A stretch of 64,000 bases of DNA, taken from assembly GCA_947034885.2 (NCBI GenBank), contig OX344749.2, positions 21,963,501-22,027,500 on the forward strand, given 5' to 3'. Each line of letters opens with the position of its first letter. Within the stretch, counting starts at the first letter, position 1. The notes under the pieces were generated by a model. It did not search any database. It was not told the origin of the DNA and was given only the letters and a program-made list of their open reading frames with translations. Source of the stretch: Thuidium tamariscinum (lineage: Eukaryota; Streptophyta; Bryopsida; Hypnales; Thuidiaceae). Made by a program: the position numbers and the translations under genes. Shown piece by piece: positions 33,165-45,780 of this stretch.

Positions 33165-36100
33165 ATCCCAATAAATATAGGATACATCTCTAATTTTATT
33201 AAATTTGAGTATACTCCATATATATATAATTTCAAATCATGTATCCATATATATAAATAGAGAGAGACAGAATCTATATATTATATCTATGTATTATATT
33301 TATATATGTATTTTATATATTTATTTGAATTGCCATCATCATCTATTTCATGAACATCAATGGCTTTGATTTTTTGAGAAGATTAAGGGTATTTGGAAGG
33401 TAGAGGAATTTTTTTTGAACTCCAAACAATGGCTCTAGATTTTCTTAGGGGAGATAGTAGGATAATTGCAACAAAATCACCTTCTTTGTCTCTTTTTGCC
33501 TCATTGTCATTGTACATATTATGACCTCTTTATTTTTTTACTTGCAACAAAATAATGTGTTGCACCATCCCTACATAATTCATCACTCTAACAAATGTTA
33601 TTTGACATATCATTTTCTATTTTAGCAATGTCCCATATAGGTCTTGGATTTTGAGGTTGAAAGTGTAAGTGTTATTTTGGACATATATTTTTAGATATAC
33701 TTTTTTGGTAGACTTAATTATCAATTTTAGTGAACCACAGTTCAAAGCACCCATTTGAAGAGGCCAATTACAACCACAAGGTTTATTGTGAATGTTCACC
33801 ATTGTCAATGGATGTCACCTTTCATGAATTGAAACGGGGACGCGTACCACTAAATTCATATACCATATATTCAAGTCTGATGGAGCTCATTGGTGCTTAA
33901 ATAATTAAATTTTAGAATGAAGATAGTTTGGCAGTTCTATTTTGATTTATTGGCTTTTGGCACTTTGTTCTTCTTAAGTTTTGAACAGTTCTTACTTTGG
34001 ATTGATTCTTTCTATTTGCAAGTAAATATGTCCCTTTTTCCAAATTTTCTCAAGAATATTTTTTGGATATTCAAAATTAGCAACAATGAAACCTTTTATA
34101 TTTTTAGAACTAGTTGTAAAATTTTTAAAGTTTTAGATATCTTCCAAATTTTTCCTAATTATTTACAAAACTAATCTATATGTATGGTAAATTATCTTCA
34201 CTCACAAAATTCATAATAAAGTCTTTTTTTAAAGATCACATGATTGTATGGATTGACACTCAATAATGTGATGTTTAGCCAAGGTGATATGAAGTAAAAC
34301 AATCCACATGAAATGTGTAAAATGAGAATTAGTAGGAGCTCAACCACTCATAATTAATTCAAGAGAAGGAATTGTGTTTGGAGTAGAATTTTGGACCTCG
34401 TTTAGGCATAGTATAAATTTTTCTTGAAGAAAATTGTGAGCTAAGAAAAGTTAGTGAACCAAGTTAATATTCATCTTCAACAATCCACTTGAGGATTAGA
34501 GTTTCCAATAAAAAGCTATAGATAAATTTTAGAGAGGGTTTGGAAGGGACATTTTCTTAGACATCTTGAAACATCTTCTTTAAATTTTGTCCATAACTTT
34601 TGATTGGAGGCCCTACATTGCAAATGAAATTTTGAAGATAAAATTTAGCTTCATTTACCAATTTTTTTAGTTCAAAGTTTTTGAATCAAATTATTCTACT
34701 ATGGCTAAGTGAAGTATGGAATTTTAATTATTTTAGGTTGTAATTATTGTAGGAAGTATGGAACCTATTGTAGGTTGTACTTAGAGTGGATAGTCACTTA
34801 CAAGGGGTTTTCCAAATAAATATATTAATTATTTAATATTATACACGTGTCACTTTTTGGTACGCTATCAAAGTTTTATGTATGTTGTAGATAGTAAGAG
34901 GAATCTTCAGGAGGAACCATGTCAAAAACAATGAAAACCATACATGATTTATAGAAAGGATACATGTGTCAATTTCCCATTGGTTGTAAGAATTTTATAC
35001 ATATTTTAAAAGGGATATAGTACCCATTTTTCTATTGAACGTAAAACTTTTACATTCACTCTGAAACCCTAATTTCTTCAACAACTTTGTCTTCAATCTC
35101 ATGTCTCATTCTCCTTAGTTGTCCCTTCATGCTCCTATACTGTCTACAAATGACAAAGAAAGCATCATAAATACAAAAATAAGTGAATAAAAAAGCATCA
35201 ACAACAAGAATAACGAAGACAATCAAATAATCATAATAATACAACCATCATAAAATGTCAACATTCAAAATTTCAAACATACTCTAATACTAAATTCCTT
35301 ATTCAAAATTCACAAGCACTTCATTCAACCATAATTCAATTGAAAGAGTCAACATGCTTATAAATCGAGATACAAATTGCCAAACCCTAAATCTTCTAAT
35401 TCACCTCCAAATACTACACGTAGTGATGCAAATTGCTTAACATGACATTGTAGTGCAAAATCTTTTTCTACATGCATCAAGTTGGTTTTCTACTTTCGAA
35501 AATGATATCAAAATTACAAGCAAATACAAAACAATAGGTAGTTGGCTCTTCCAAAAGAATATAATAGCTAACAACTTAGTGAAACACTTAAGGTCCTCTG
35601 TTTCATCTTTGGCTTACCTTTTGTATTTTGGTTTGTATTGTCTCCTTCCATAAAGAGCTTAGTATTGTCGGCTTACTGCACAATAAGAAAAAATAAAAAA
35701 ATCATAGGTCATAGCATGTTGTATTAAAAATAGCTTTCAAAAATTAAAAATTAAAAATAGTACTTGCAATGAAATATTGCTTGTTTAGAGGATCATTGCC
35801 ATGACATCTGAACTCTCTTTAATGATTACAAAGAAGAACATATTCATCACTCAAATGTACTCTACATTAAGTAGCAACAACAACAATAATTACAACAAGA
35901 GCAATGATCATTTACTAATAGGGAAGAAAGATGTTAAAAAAGATTTGAATAGTCAAGTAATGTTAAGGAAATAATGTGCATCCTTTGAACATTAAATCGT
36001 ATATTTGTAAAACCTTTGATTAGTATCCTCCCACCGAAATCTTCTCATTGGTAAGAGGGCTTGAATGCACCATGGATGGTAACATCAACGGCCACCAAAA

Positions 36101-36780
36101 TCTTTTCATACTTTGCAAAGGGGGGGAGAAAAGACATGGTTTGTAAACACCATAGATAGTGAAGTATGGAATTTTAATTCAAATGTAATTTTTATGTTTT
36201 GACAATAAGCGTCAAGATCTCATTTCAAATTATCATATACCTTTGAGGATTCATGATGGAAAATAGACTTCATTGTAAAAATGAACCCTCCATCCATTAT
36301 TCTCAATTTCTCACAATTGTTGATGAAGCGTTTTCTTCATATTGCCATTCCCTTTTTTTTTATGGCAAATGGTCAAATGACATTTGTATTGACAATTACA
36401 TAATTCTCAATGATGTGAAAAAAATCACTTGTGGATGAAGACCCTACAAGGAAAAAGCTAGCCTCTACAAAGATTACCAAGTGCTATCCCCCAAGTTTGA
36501 ATGAATAATCATTTCAAAATACCCAACTATACTTGAATCTATGCCAAACCAACTTTAAACAAATATTTTCTTACAACTTGCACCCCTTTACAACATTGTC
36601 AAAGATATTTTGATTTTGTGACCATTGTTATCAAATGCCAAGTGAATTTTGTTACTCCAAGTCTATAACTTTTAGTTGTATGTGAATTCCAAAATATTTT
36701 TTGAAATACTAATTCATGATGATTTTCCCCAATCATCAATTTTGGAGAAGACTCTTGATGTTTATGGGTTAAAACCAATT
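33165..36780. other. AT-rich intergenic DNA with TA-rich microsatellite
   Basis: Nothing convincing is encoded. 33217-33320 is a TATATA-type low-complexity stretch with a short GA run. The remainder is repeat-like. Confidence 0.5.
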
Positions 36781-36786
36781 GCTTAA

Positions 36787-37692
36787 TCCATTGTCCCCTC
36801 GAGGGACAAAATGGATTTTGGGCAAGTTCCTATGACTTCAATTTTTGATGAAACCTTTTGAAACTCTCTCACAAGATAGAAAACTGATTAGCTTCATGTA
36901 AATATAATTTTTATTTCGATTGGTGACTGGGAGCAAAAGTTATACCATAAAAAGCCCAAATTTTCATTCAGTGGGCAAATTTGTTTTTTGCAAAAATTTA
37001 AAATTTAAATTAAATTAAATTTTTTCTGAAATAAAATATTTTTGCCTACATGTGAAGCTTTGATTCATTCTATTTGGATTTATAATGAAAAAGTTATTGA
37101 CAATCTTGTTTTTTGGGCAATCTAAACATCTTCTTGAAAAAATAACTTGTAGGATTCATTTATGAATGCAATTTTCACAATTTTTCAAAAAAAAAATTGG
37201 GATAAGGTTATATTTCTTGCCAGAGCAATCTCACCATTGGAATTATTGTATTTCAATCCCATCTTAGAGTTATTAACCATTTAGTTTTTCTTTCAATCTT
37301 GGACCTACATCTACTTAATAATTTTTTGAAGAATGAAAATCAAGTGTTTTTTGTGTGAATTTTTTTTCCTAGACTCTCAACTCAATTTTTTAACAAAAAA
37401 AATTAAAAATTAAAGTTCTTCATTGAATTTTTTTTTCAAACGGCAATCAAAGTCATCTAAAATTGCAGACTACAATTCAAAAAAACATGTATTTCTAACT
37501 CTGAATGCTCATATCTTCCAATCTATATAGTCAAACTTCATGAAATTTTTACCACATGATCTCAGTAAAGTTAAGTACAAGATCCTATGGTTAGATTCTT
37601 AAAAAAATGTTTTTTGTTTTCTTGGATGAATGCAACAAAAATGGCAGTTTTGAGAGATTTTTGATAGAAAAATGGCCTTGGTCCTTTAGGGG
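36787..37692 (+). mobile_element. TTAA-bordered element, family B-prime copy 2 (906 bp)
   Basis: TTAA flanks both sides (36783-36786 and 37693-37696). It starts TCCATTGTCCCCTCGAGGGA and ends TTGGTCCTTTAGGGG. It contains the uninterrupted CCCATCTTAGAGTTATTAAC site that is disrupted in copy 1. No open frame, so non-autonomous. Confidence 0.75.
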
Positions 37693-37699
37693 TTAAAAC

Positions 37700-39510
37700 A
37701 AAGAGGAGAAAATATAATCAATTGGTGTCTCCTGAGGACAAGCATGAAAAGACTAAGTGAGAGTTGAGAGGTCAAAAGTGAGGTTCCACTTGGGTGAGCA
37801 CAGAGGTTGCTTGAGACAAAAATATCGCCACTTTGGAGACCACTCTCAACCCTAAAACATAGCCAATACCAAAGAAAAATGGTGTTTGGATGACTTTAGA
37901 ACAATGTAGACGGTGATTGCAAATCATTTCTTCATCCAATTATTCTTCGGAGAGTTGCCTAAAAGGAATTTGCTTTGGATGATTTTTGAAACTACCTCAT
38001 CAAGGTATTTATGACCATTCAATATAAGAAGATGCAATGAAAATGGATCTCAAAGTATGATACTGTTAGTAGTGTATTCCAAGAAGTTCTTGCTCTTTGC
38101 TCTAGATTCAAAATTTCTTCATAAAAATGATATTTTTTGAGCTTGGACCCAAATGATGAAATGAAGATAATCTACTAGAATCTCTACTCTTATTTGATCT
38201 TTTGGAAAAACTCCCGCTGATATTGAATATTTTGGTGCAATTGTAACGTCAGTTGGGTGTCTTTTCAATGTCTATTGAATTCTATTAATGTAATGACATG
38301 GGATTTTAGCTTCATGAAAATATACATTTTTGGTGGAATTTTCAGACTTTTTTTGGAAATAGTTTTCTGTTTGATATGATTTCTCTTCAATCTTCCTATG
38401 AAAATTCTCTAAATGCTCAAATTTTCACCCAAAAAAATCTAAATCTTTTTTTAATGTACGGAAATTATCTTAAAAAACAATATAAAGTAAATCGTTCCCA
38501 CCTACTAAATGGGAGCGTAGAAAGTGGAAGCATTTGGCTTGCAACTCCGGCGTTTCAGGGTCAAATCGATGCCTCACCTGCACCTGCGTCCTGGTGAGTT
38601 CTCATCCATCAGAGTTTTCACAACAACGTTGTGAGCGACTGATATCTCAACTAACCATCAATGGCAAGACCGCATGCAGACACTGAGATTTGGTGGGTGG
38701 AGTGGAGTGGAGTGGAGTGTTGTGGTTGGGAGGATATGCTCTCAATAACTGCCCATTCTTGTCGGTCACTGCTTTGTGAAGGGGGAGTTTATCCTTTAAT
38801 ACCGGTGGACTACTTTTTGGTCAAAATCGATATTTTTTTAATTATTGGTAACCAGAGTTGTAGAGAATATGCATTGGGACAGCATAACATTCAGTAGCAG
38901 TAAGCAAACCTGTCTTCTGGTGGATGGAATGGTGGGGAATATTTCGCACCATATCAGTAACTATTGATTTCAGAATTTGAGGTTAGGCAGTTCCTTGCTT
39001 GTTCAGTTGCCTATAACTAACTTAGCATTTAATAAAGTAAATCAAGTTGATCCAGTGGCTTGCTGCCATGGTACAATAACTTGTGCTGATAGATTGCCCT
39101 CCCAAGGCAAGCTGACATGTACCATTTCAAGTAAGTTACTATAAATTAATTCCTACCTTCTTTCCTTTCTAACTGCAAGGATGAACTTTGTTTAGTTGGG
39201 GCTTTGGAGAAGAAAGGCACCCCTTACTCAGGCTATTGAATGTTATGAGAATTAGAACAATTTATGCTAGCATGTGGTTTAGGGATTAAAAGAACTAATG
39301 AAATTTGGGCTGGAAATGCAAAAGTCTTTAAGCATGAGAACTTTTGATTGCCACAAAATTTACTATGGTAGACCAAGCATTCATGCCAATGCCATTGGTA
39401 TAGTCAAATCTTTGGAGTGCAGGATGGTTTCATATTTTTTTTCCATCTTTAGCTTGGGACTAAAAATGTCTTGCCCAACTGCAAAATCAACCATTGATGG
39501 TCCTTCTAGG
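37700..39510. other. Intergenic DNA with a GC-richer island, no gene model
   Basis: 38.50-39.15 kb is richer in G+C than its surroundings and contains a short (GGAGT)n run at 38698-38720, but I could not build a gene model on either strand. It may be a degraded gene fragment or promoter remnant. Confidence 0.4.
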
Positions 39511-39512
39511 GT

Positions 39513-39773
39513 TAAAGTAGGTACCCTCCAAACTACCACTTTTTTCTATTGGGTCTAGTTAATCTTATTAGACTATCAAATTTTCATATTTTCTTATTGG
39601 GAAAAGAAAAGAGGTTGCAACGCATAAAAAAATATGACATTTTAATATTGTATGCAATAATTATGGAGGGACAAAGTTTGGTTGACAACATAGGTACATA
39701 ATTGGTATAAGAGATGTAAAGAAAGTAAAGATGGTGGTTCATGGCAATGACACATTTGGAGGTGCCTACCTTA
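39513..39773. mobile_element. MITE family C, copy 1
   Basis: Left end TAAAGTAGGTACCCTCCAAA; right end TTTGGAGGTGCCTACCTTA, in inverted orientation. The interior phrase TTTTCATATTTTCTTATTGG and gene-free sequence match 47761-48039. About 261 bp. Confidence 0.75.
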
Positions 39774-40292
39774 CTATGACTAAGACTATGAAGTGGTGAA
39801 GGATGCAACACATTTTCATGAATTAAAGTTTTAGATCAATGAAGGATTTTAGAGAAAGTTTCCATGAAAACTTAGGCACCCCTATTTTTTTTGGTCTTTG
39901 GAATAAATGGGAGGAGGCTTTGTATTGAAGAGAGTTATATTGACAACAAAGTTATTCATAACATTCTTTGTCAATTGTATATCTTTCCATTTAGGAGGAA
40001 TGTTTTTCCAAAGAATGAGATGGTCAACCTTGTATGATTCATATAGAAGATGGTTTTTTGCTTTGAATTTACATTCTTGAAGTTCAAAAGCTTATATTTT
40101 AACTACAAAATCAACAATTCCATTGAAGACCTTTACGTCTAAACTTGAGTTTTGTTAATTTTGGGAGTGACCTTTAGAATTTATATATTGACATATCTAA
40201 GGTGTACTCTATGATATGGGATGCCTTTGAGGCCATGATTAAAATTGAAGCCATGACTAAAATAATGGAATGAAGCCTATATATAAATGTCA

Positions 40293-40351
40293 GGGCATAT
40301 TCCATTTTCATAGAATGGCATTCCATTATTTTATGAAAATGTAACATGCCC
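40293..40351. repeat. Foldback, 20-bp arms
   Basis: GGGCATATTCCATTTTCATA (40293-40312) pairs with TATGAAAATGTAACATGCCC (40332-40351) with few mismatches around a loop containing GAATGGCATTC. Likely a MITE core. Confidence 0.7.
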
Positions 40352-40833
40352 ATTTAAATGAAAAATAAAGCTAGGGTAAAAATGATGGAATTTCAGAGTC
40401 ACACAACAAATCTTTTTTCCATTGGTAAAATTTGTATCTATAATACCAGCAATTGACATGGAATTAAAGATTTTTTAATTTCTATTATATTTGGCATATT
40501 ACAAGTGTTGCCACAAATGTTTATTTTTGTGTAAGATTGAATGTTGGAAGTCTTGAGATGAAAATACTAAGAGATAGGAATAGAGGCAAACCTAGAAGAA
40601 TTTTATTTTATTTATGTAATGTTTTAATGTGAGTACTTGATGAAGGGATGGATTTTACATTGAGATGCTATTGTTTGCTTATTGTCAAAGAAAATGAAAA
40701 AAGTTGTATGTTGAAAATGAAAAATCCTTGTGACCAAACATTCTTTGGGAATTACTTTGTGTAATTATTCTTGTAAATTGTATTTGGAGATGAATGGTAG
40801 ATTTATTTATTTTTTTCAATTAATTGAGTTTAA

Positions 40834-41480
40834 CCTCCTAAAGGACCATTATCACCTTGAGGGACAAATTAGATTTTGGATAAGTATCTACAATCTCAAT
40901 TTTTGTCATGATTTTTTGAAACTCTCTTGAAGATAGAAAAGCTAATTAGCTTTGTGGGAATATTATTGTTTTTTTCATTTGGTGCCCCAAAAAGAAAGTT
41001 GTGCCAAATATACTCAAACAAGTGGTCATAACATGGGAGACTAGCAACGATAATTTTTCAAAAATTTAAATAATAATTTTTTTCGTATAGATTATATTGT
41101 TGTCTATATAGAAAGATTTGCTTCTTTTCTTTGGATAATAAATTTGAAAGTTGTGGAGCATCTTTTTTGGAGGGAAATTATAAAAACTTCTTGAGAAAAT
41201 AATGCTTCGAATTCTTTTTTAACTCACTTCTCTTAATTTTTCAAAAAATAAAGTTCCATGTTGTTTAATTTGCTGGCTAGAACAATCTCAGCATTGAAAT
41301 TAGCATGTTTAAATTCCATCATAAAGATATTAATAATTTAGATTTTCCTCCTATTTCATACCTATTTCTATTTAACAATTTATTTAAGAATGAAAATTAA
41401 GTTAATTTTTTTCTTAGACCCTCAACTCAATCATCTTTTATAAATATTTAAACCTCAAAATTCTATAGTGCAAATAATTT
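40834..41480 (+). mobile_element. TTAA-type element, family B-prime copy 3, truncated on the right
   Basis: Begins after TTAA at 40830 with CCTCCTAAAGGACC, and follows copies 1 and 2 in order up to TTCTATAGTGCAAATAATTT at about 41480, where copy 1 continues but this one stops. The break is an abrupt switch to a GC-richer segment. Confidence 0.7.
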
Positions 41481-41783
41481 ATGTTGAGAACCACGCAGTT
41501 TTCCGGGACATTGCAGTTGTACCCACCAAGGGCGACAGTTTCCCAATGAAAGTTTCTGAAACCTAAAACATCGTAGTGTGTCCAGTAATGTTCTTACAAT
41601 TTTCTTCACAATGTGATCAATGGCGAGGATTGCTGCCTCGCTGCGGTCATGGTTTGTTGCGCTGGGTTTAAATCGGAGAAAGGCCCAGGGAAGGAACAGC
41701 GCGTGGAGAAGAAATGGAAGATGTCTGTTAGGAGCTGAGGCCGCGGATACTTGAGCGTTGGTGATTCTAAACATTGTCTCCAT
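41463..41783 (-). CDS. Hypothetical short protein, doubtful
   Basis: An ATG-started minus-strand frame of 106 codons in a GC-richer island. It starts METMFRITNAQVSAASAP, with a hydrophobic stretch (LPFLLHALFLPWAFL) at about residues 21-35 and EAAILAIDHIVKKI after it. The start resembles an organelle-targeting or signal-anchor segment, but no family is recognised. The 3' end coincides with the junction to a truncated transposon, so the original gene may have lost its end. An alternative 35-nt intron (41563-41597) gives a neat C-terminus but is too short for plant splicing. Confidence 0.3.
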   Translation of the reverse strand: METMFRITNAQVSAASAPNRHLPFLLHALFLPWAFLRFKPSATNHDRSEAAILAIDHIVKKIVRTLLDTLRCFRFQKLSLGNCRPWWVQLQCPGKLRGSQHKLFAL

Positions 41784-42815
41784 TTTCCGATGAAATTTCA
41801 AGTAGATGTGGGGAATCTTTGGAGAAGAAACGAGTCGATGACTGCGAATCCATTTCTGTCTGCGAGCAACACAAGGTATAGGGTTTTCTCTTCATCAATC
41901 TGTTGTCCGGACAGCGTCAATTTACTTTGATTCAATGCAGGTAAAGTAAGAGGTATTGTGACTGAATTTACTGGTGTTGTCACCACGTCCAAGCTAAGGC
42001 TTAAATTGTAAAGCCTCGTTCGGATTCACTCTTCGACAGTTCTTTTCAACGTCGTAATCATGCTTAGTTTGCACCGGCCTTCTGCGTGGACACCGGTTGG
42101 AGTTCCTGTTCCCTGCTTTAGCAAGATTTGAAATGCAACAATAGGCTTTGTTAAATAGCAGAGTTCAATTACGGGAAATCGAAACGTACGCGTTCTCACA
42201 TTCTGTGAATTGCGATTTTCAGTGCCTTCAATTGCGTATTTTTCGGGGTTTTTCTTATAATTTCTGTTCTCAAACTGTCATAAGTACACTACCCAAATTG
42301 CAAAACGCTGAGAATATCGCTGACCAACAAAATTGGAGAACGGGAAATAACTCTTGTGTTATTAGTAGTCATACTATAAACCAAACGCCTGTGTGTAATT
42401 AGAGCTGTGGTCATGGGTTACGTGCATCGATGGCAGCATGCTTCGGGAGTGCTGGGATCGTGCTAGCTGATGCTCTAGAGAACTTGAAGCTGGTAATTTG
42501 ACATCTGAAATTGCTGTGCAAGTCTTCACTGCAAGTTCTAGGAGAAACAAACTATGTAGCAGTATGCTTTGCAGGAAGATTTACAATCTGGCTCTCAAGA
42601 TCTATCAGGGACATTTTGCTTGTTTGACGCTGATCATATTTGTCTACAAGTCACAATCACCTTGTATGTTTGAATTCCTCTGTTCAAGACCTACATGCTG
42701 AATCAGAACCAGTTTTGTGTTTGCACGTTTCGTGGGCTTGGCTCATCCTTCTTCCATGTCCACAAAGTTTTTGATGAAATTTCTAATTTTGAGTGAAAAG
42801 CAAATGAAAAATCAC
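41784..42815. other. GC-richer island without a clear gene
   Basis: G+C is similar to the coding blocks elsewhere, but the open frames (64-84 codons on both strands) begin with non-ATG codons and show no domain. It may be the 5' region of the doubtful ORF at 41.5-41.8 kb or a gene remnant. Confidence 0.35.
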
Positions 42816-42821
42816 TAACTA

Positions 42822-43425
42822 CACTAAAATTGGTAAATAGTGTTGGGTGATAATTAGTGTTGTTCCCTGTTTTTTACCCCCAACACTATTTTTCAACCTA
42901 TGTGTAAATAGTGTTGGGGCACTTAATTGCTGCCATAAAAATCTGACCCTTCCTTGCAAAATTGTAATTTTTGCCCCCCACCGTAAAAATCTGTCCCTTC
43001 CCTGCAAAATTGTGATTTTTGCCTCCCGTCGTGAAAATTTGTACCTTTCAAAAAAAACTGTAATTTTTGCCTTCCACTGTAAAAATCTGTCCCTTCCCTG
43101 CAAAATTGTAATTTTTGCCTCTCGCTGTGAAAATTTGTCCCTTTCCAAAGGAACTGTAATTTTTGCCTCCCATTGCGAAAATCTGTCCCTTCTCTGCAAA
43201 ACTGTAATTTTTGCCTCCCGCTACGAAAATCTGTCCTTTTCCTAGAAAACAGTATTTTTTGCCTCACGCCACAAAAATTTGTCCCTTTCCTAAAAAACTG
43301 TAATTTACTATAGAGCTAAAATAGTGTTAGATTGAGTTAATAATCTTCTAACACTAACCTTGCAAATCACAATTACTGTTATCTCAACAAATAAGTGTTG
43401 CCAACACTATTTACCAATTTTAGTG
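42822..43425. mobile_element. CACTA-like MITE (604 bp) with perfect 25-bp terminal inverted repeats
   Basis: Begins CACTAAAATTGGTAAATAGT and ends with its exact reverse complement; 25 bp match perfectly and four further bases outside also pair. The start CACTA is the hallmark of this superfamily. Subterminal AGTGTTGG-type words recur in both orientations (about 42838, 42858, 42886, 42908, 43323, 43348, 43396), like transposase-binding subterminal repeats. The middle is a 48-bp minisatellite. No transposase is encoded. Confidence 0.85.
42930..43313. repeat. 48-bp minisatellite, 8 units
   Basis: Eight units of exactly 48 bp, anchored at 42936, 42984, 43032 and so on, with the core AAAATCTGTCCCTTCC and AATTTTTGCCTC. 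Because 48 is a multiple of 3, the array is open in frames on both strands (up to 132 codons), giving false protein-like 16-residue repeats. Two unit subtypes seem to alternate in part (CCTGCAAAATTG versus AAAAAAACTG). Confidence 0.9.
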
Positions 43426-43721
43426 TAGTCATTATTTGAACAATTAAAATATTTATGAATTCAGAATTGGATTGTTTCACCAACATAGAAGTGATTGGCA
43501 TCTTGGCCCTTCTTCAAAACTGAACGAAACTGATTTTAAAAAAGGGAAGATTTGGTTGTAAATGATCCTAAAGCAAAAAATAACAACTTGTTCTTGAAAT
43601 GCAGTCATTGGTTGTGCTGAACCAATTGCAAGATCACAATTTGTTCTAAATTCAAACAAGGACCAAGTTGTAGGATTTCATTAAAAACTTGTCTAGATGT
43701 CATTAACGTTTTTATGTGGGA

Positions 43722-43877
43722 TTTTTCAATCAAAATGACCCCATTTTGCAACATTGGCACTTTTACGGTATAGACCATGCGGTCTAAAGTGTATACATGC
43801 CCTAGACGACACTTTTCCGGTTTAGACCGCACGGTCTCAAAATGGCGTATCCCTTACGCCATTTTAATGAAATTCTA
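43722..43877. repeat. Family E-related fragment with GGTTTAGACCGCACGGTCT palindrome
   Basis: The right end CGCCATTTTAATGAAATT matches the family E terminus. The interior has GGTATAGACCATGCGGTCTA and GGTTTAGACCGCACGGTCT, related to the palindrome at 5168. The left end is degenerate. Confidence 0.5.
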
Positions 43878-43879
43878 TG

Positions 43880-45780
43880 TTTATCAAGAACAATTGAATG
43901 AAAACTGCGGACAACTTGAGAAAAATCGTGACACAATTTGCGTTCAACATACTCCGTACTCCGTAACAGACAGACTCTGATTGTCCGATTCTTCACGCCG
44001 GCCACTAAAGAAGGGCCGGCCCTTCATCGGAAAAGGGCGTGCCCATCTTCTTACTACACAAAGTGAAGTCTTATACAAAATTACACACACCCCAAAAAAA
44101 TCTCGCCAGGAAATTCGATTCCCTCAGATCTGGTGATCGAGAAGGTTGGCGCGTACTGCACTTTAATTTGCTTTAATTTGGGACAAGCCTTCCGACGTAT
44201 CCACGAAAAATTAGAAAACTCCACTCGCAGCACAGAAAGAGAAGATAAAATGAACGTATACCAGATGCAAGTGCCCACGATTGTTGTAGTGTCGTACACA
44301 CAATTACAAATGAGTTATTCTATCTCCCAATCGATCGAGATATCGAATTGCATGAATGCGTATGTTCCGTAAGCAACACGGGAGGTTATAGCCGAAGAAA
44401 ATAATCAAGTGAATTCCATCGGAGAGGATCGTCATCGCTGGCATGGGGTCCTACACTTCGGTCACGGCAACCGCGTGCACAGCAATCAGTGCAGTCCTAT
44501 TGTAGCTACTGCAGTCGGTTTTTCTTGCTCGAATTTCCGCCACTTTGCAATAGAGAAAATTAAAACACAAAGGCTAATTTTCGTAAACGAAAATGAAGTT
44601 CATTATTTACCCCATCAATAGTCGGATTCCTGCTGTTTTAATAAACCCAATAGCCAAATTTCTTGTAGGTATCACCAAGTATTACCTAAATATCACATGA
44701 GTAGATATTGAATTAGAAGTAGCTGGCTTCTTCCTCAAGAGTCCATAATGGAAAAAGAATTATTGCACGTGAGACTCAATTGCTCGTCCTGCGGAAGAGT
44801 GTCTTGTCCGGATACGGCCAGGCGTCTTCTGAATTGCTCAGTGTCGGTCCAATAGGGAGAAAGCCGGGAGGATGAAAACTGCGATCGGTAATCTGATTTG
44901 CTGGAGGAAAAAATATGCTGCGAATCTGCACTTGGGACATGGCAATCGATTCTTCGTTCGGGTAGGACGAATTGGCCAGCGTTAAAAGCCTCTTCTAAAT
45001 TTAGAAATTTCAGGAAATGAAACGGTCATCAGTGCAGTATGTTCAAAGTTTTTGCAAAAGCACTACACTTTTATCAATAATTAGGAAAACCTTATGCGAA
45101 GGGTGAGCCAATTCAAATGCCTCATTGACCGCTCGATTACGTGGTGCAGCCCGCTGCCCAACACTGAATCGGGATCTGACTCCTTTTTCTTCCCCTCGTG
45201 ACTGTCTTTTTACATTTGATGTACTCCCTTATGGCTTGCCAACCTGCAATTTGTTCCCCCCAAAATGGAAAAATGCTTCATCGATTGAATGGAGTAATGT
45301 TTTACAGAAGGGTAAATTGATGTCTAGCTACTTGTCAACGCCATTGGAACTAAATTTGGTGTCTGGCTGATCCAGTTCAGAATCCATATCCAGGCAGGCA
45401 GGCGGGGGAAGATATCAAAATGGCAGCTATGAAATGATAAAAGTGCTGGCTAACTCGTGAGCCAGTGTATGCGGTCCATTTCGAGGTTTGTCCGCGTATT
45501 ATTACCAGTTAGTCCCTGTGGCTTTGGGCCAAAGTTGCTTAGATATGTCGTGTGTCGAACTCAGGAACTTGGTTGAACGTGAAGATCGTTGATTTAGCAT
45601 CAAAATTGCAGGGTCATTGAAGATGAGAGTCAACTGGTCCTTGAGAAATGGCACGTAAAAGCATCGTCTTCACTCTCTCTTCTTCTCCTTCTGCTCTCAT
45701 CCATCTGCCCATTTCAGCAACATTGCGTCAGAAATTCCAGATTTGAAATTGCATCTATTCCACAGTGCAAAGTTGACTGA
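43880..45780. other. GC-richer intergenic DNA downstream of the bHLH gene
   Basis: The composition resembles gene blocks and the 3' untranslated region of the bHLH gene must lie near 45.4-45.8 kb. Open frames of 65-80 codons on both strands show no domain. Confidence 0.4.

Noticed and set aside
41563-41597. 35-nt intron in the hypothetical ORF
   Set aside because: It has GT...AG and would give a neat C-terminus, but it is far shorter than plant introns that splice efficiently.
42819-43267. Three open frames of 114-132 codons on both strands
   Set aside because: They are produced by the 48-bp minisatellite, whose unit length is a multiple of three; no unique protein sequence is present.
42930-43313. 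CRISPR-like regular repeats
   Set aside because: The units are contiguous 48-bp tandem repeats without unique spacers, in plant nuclear DNA.
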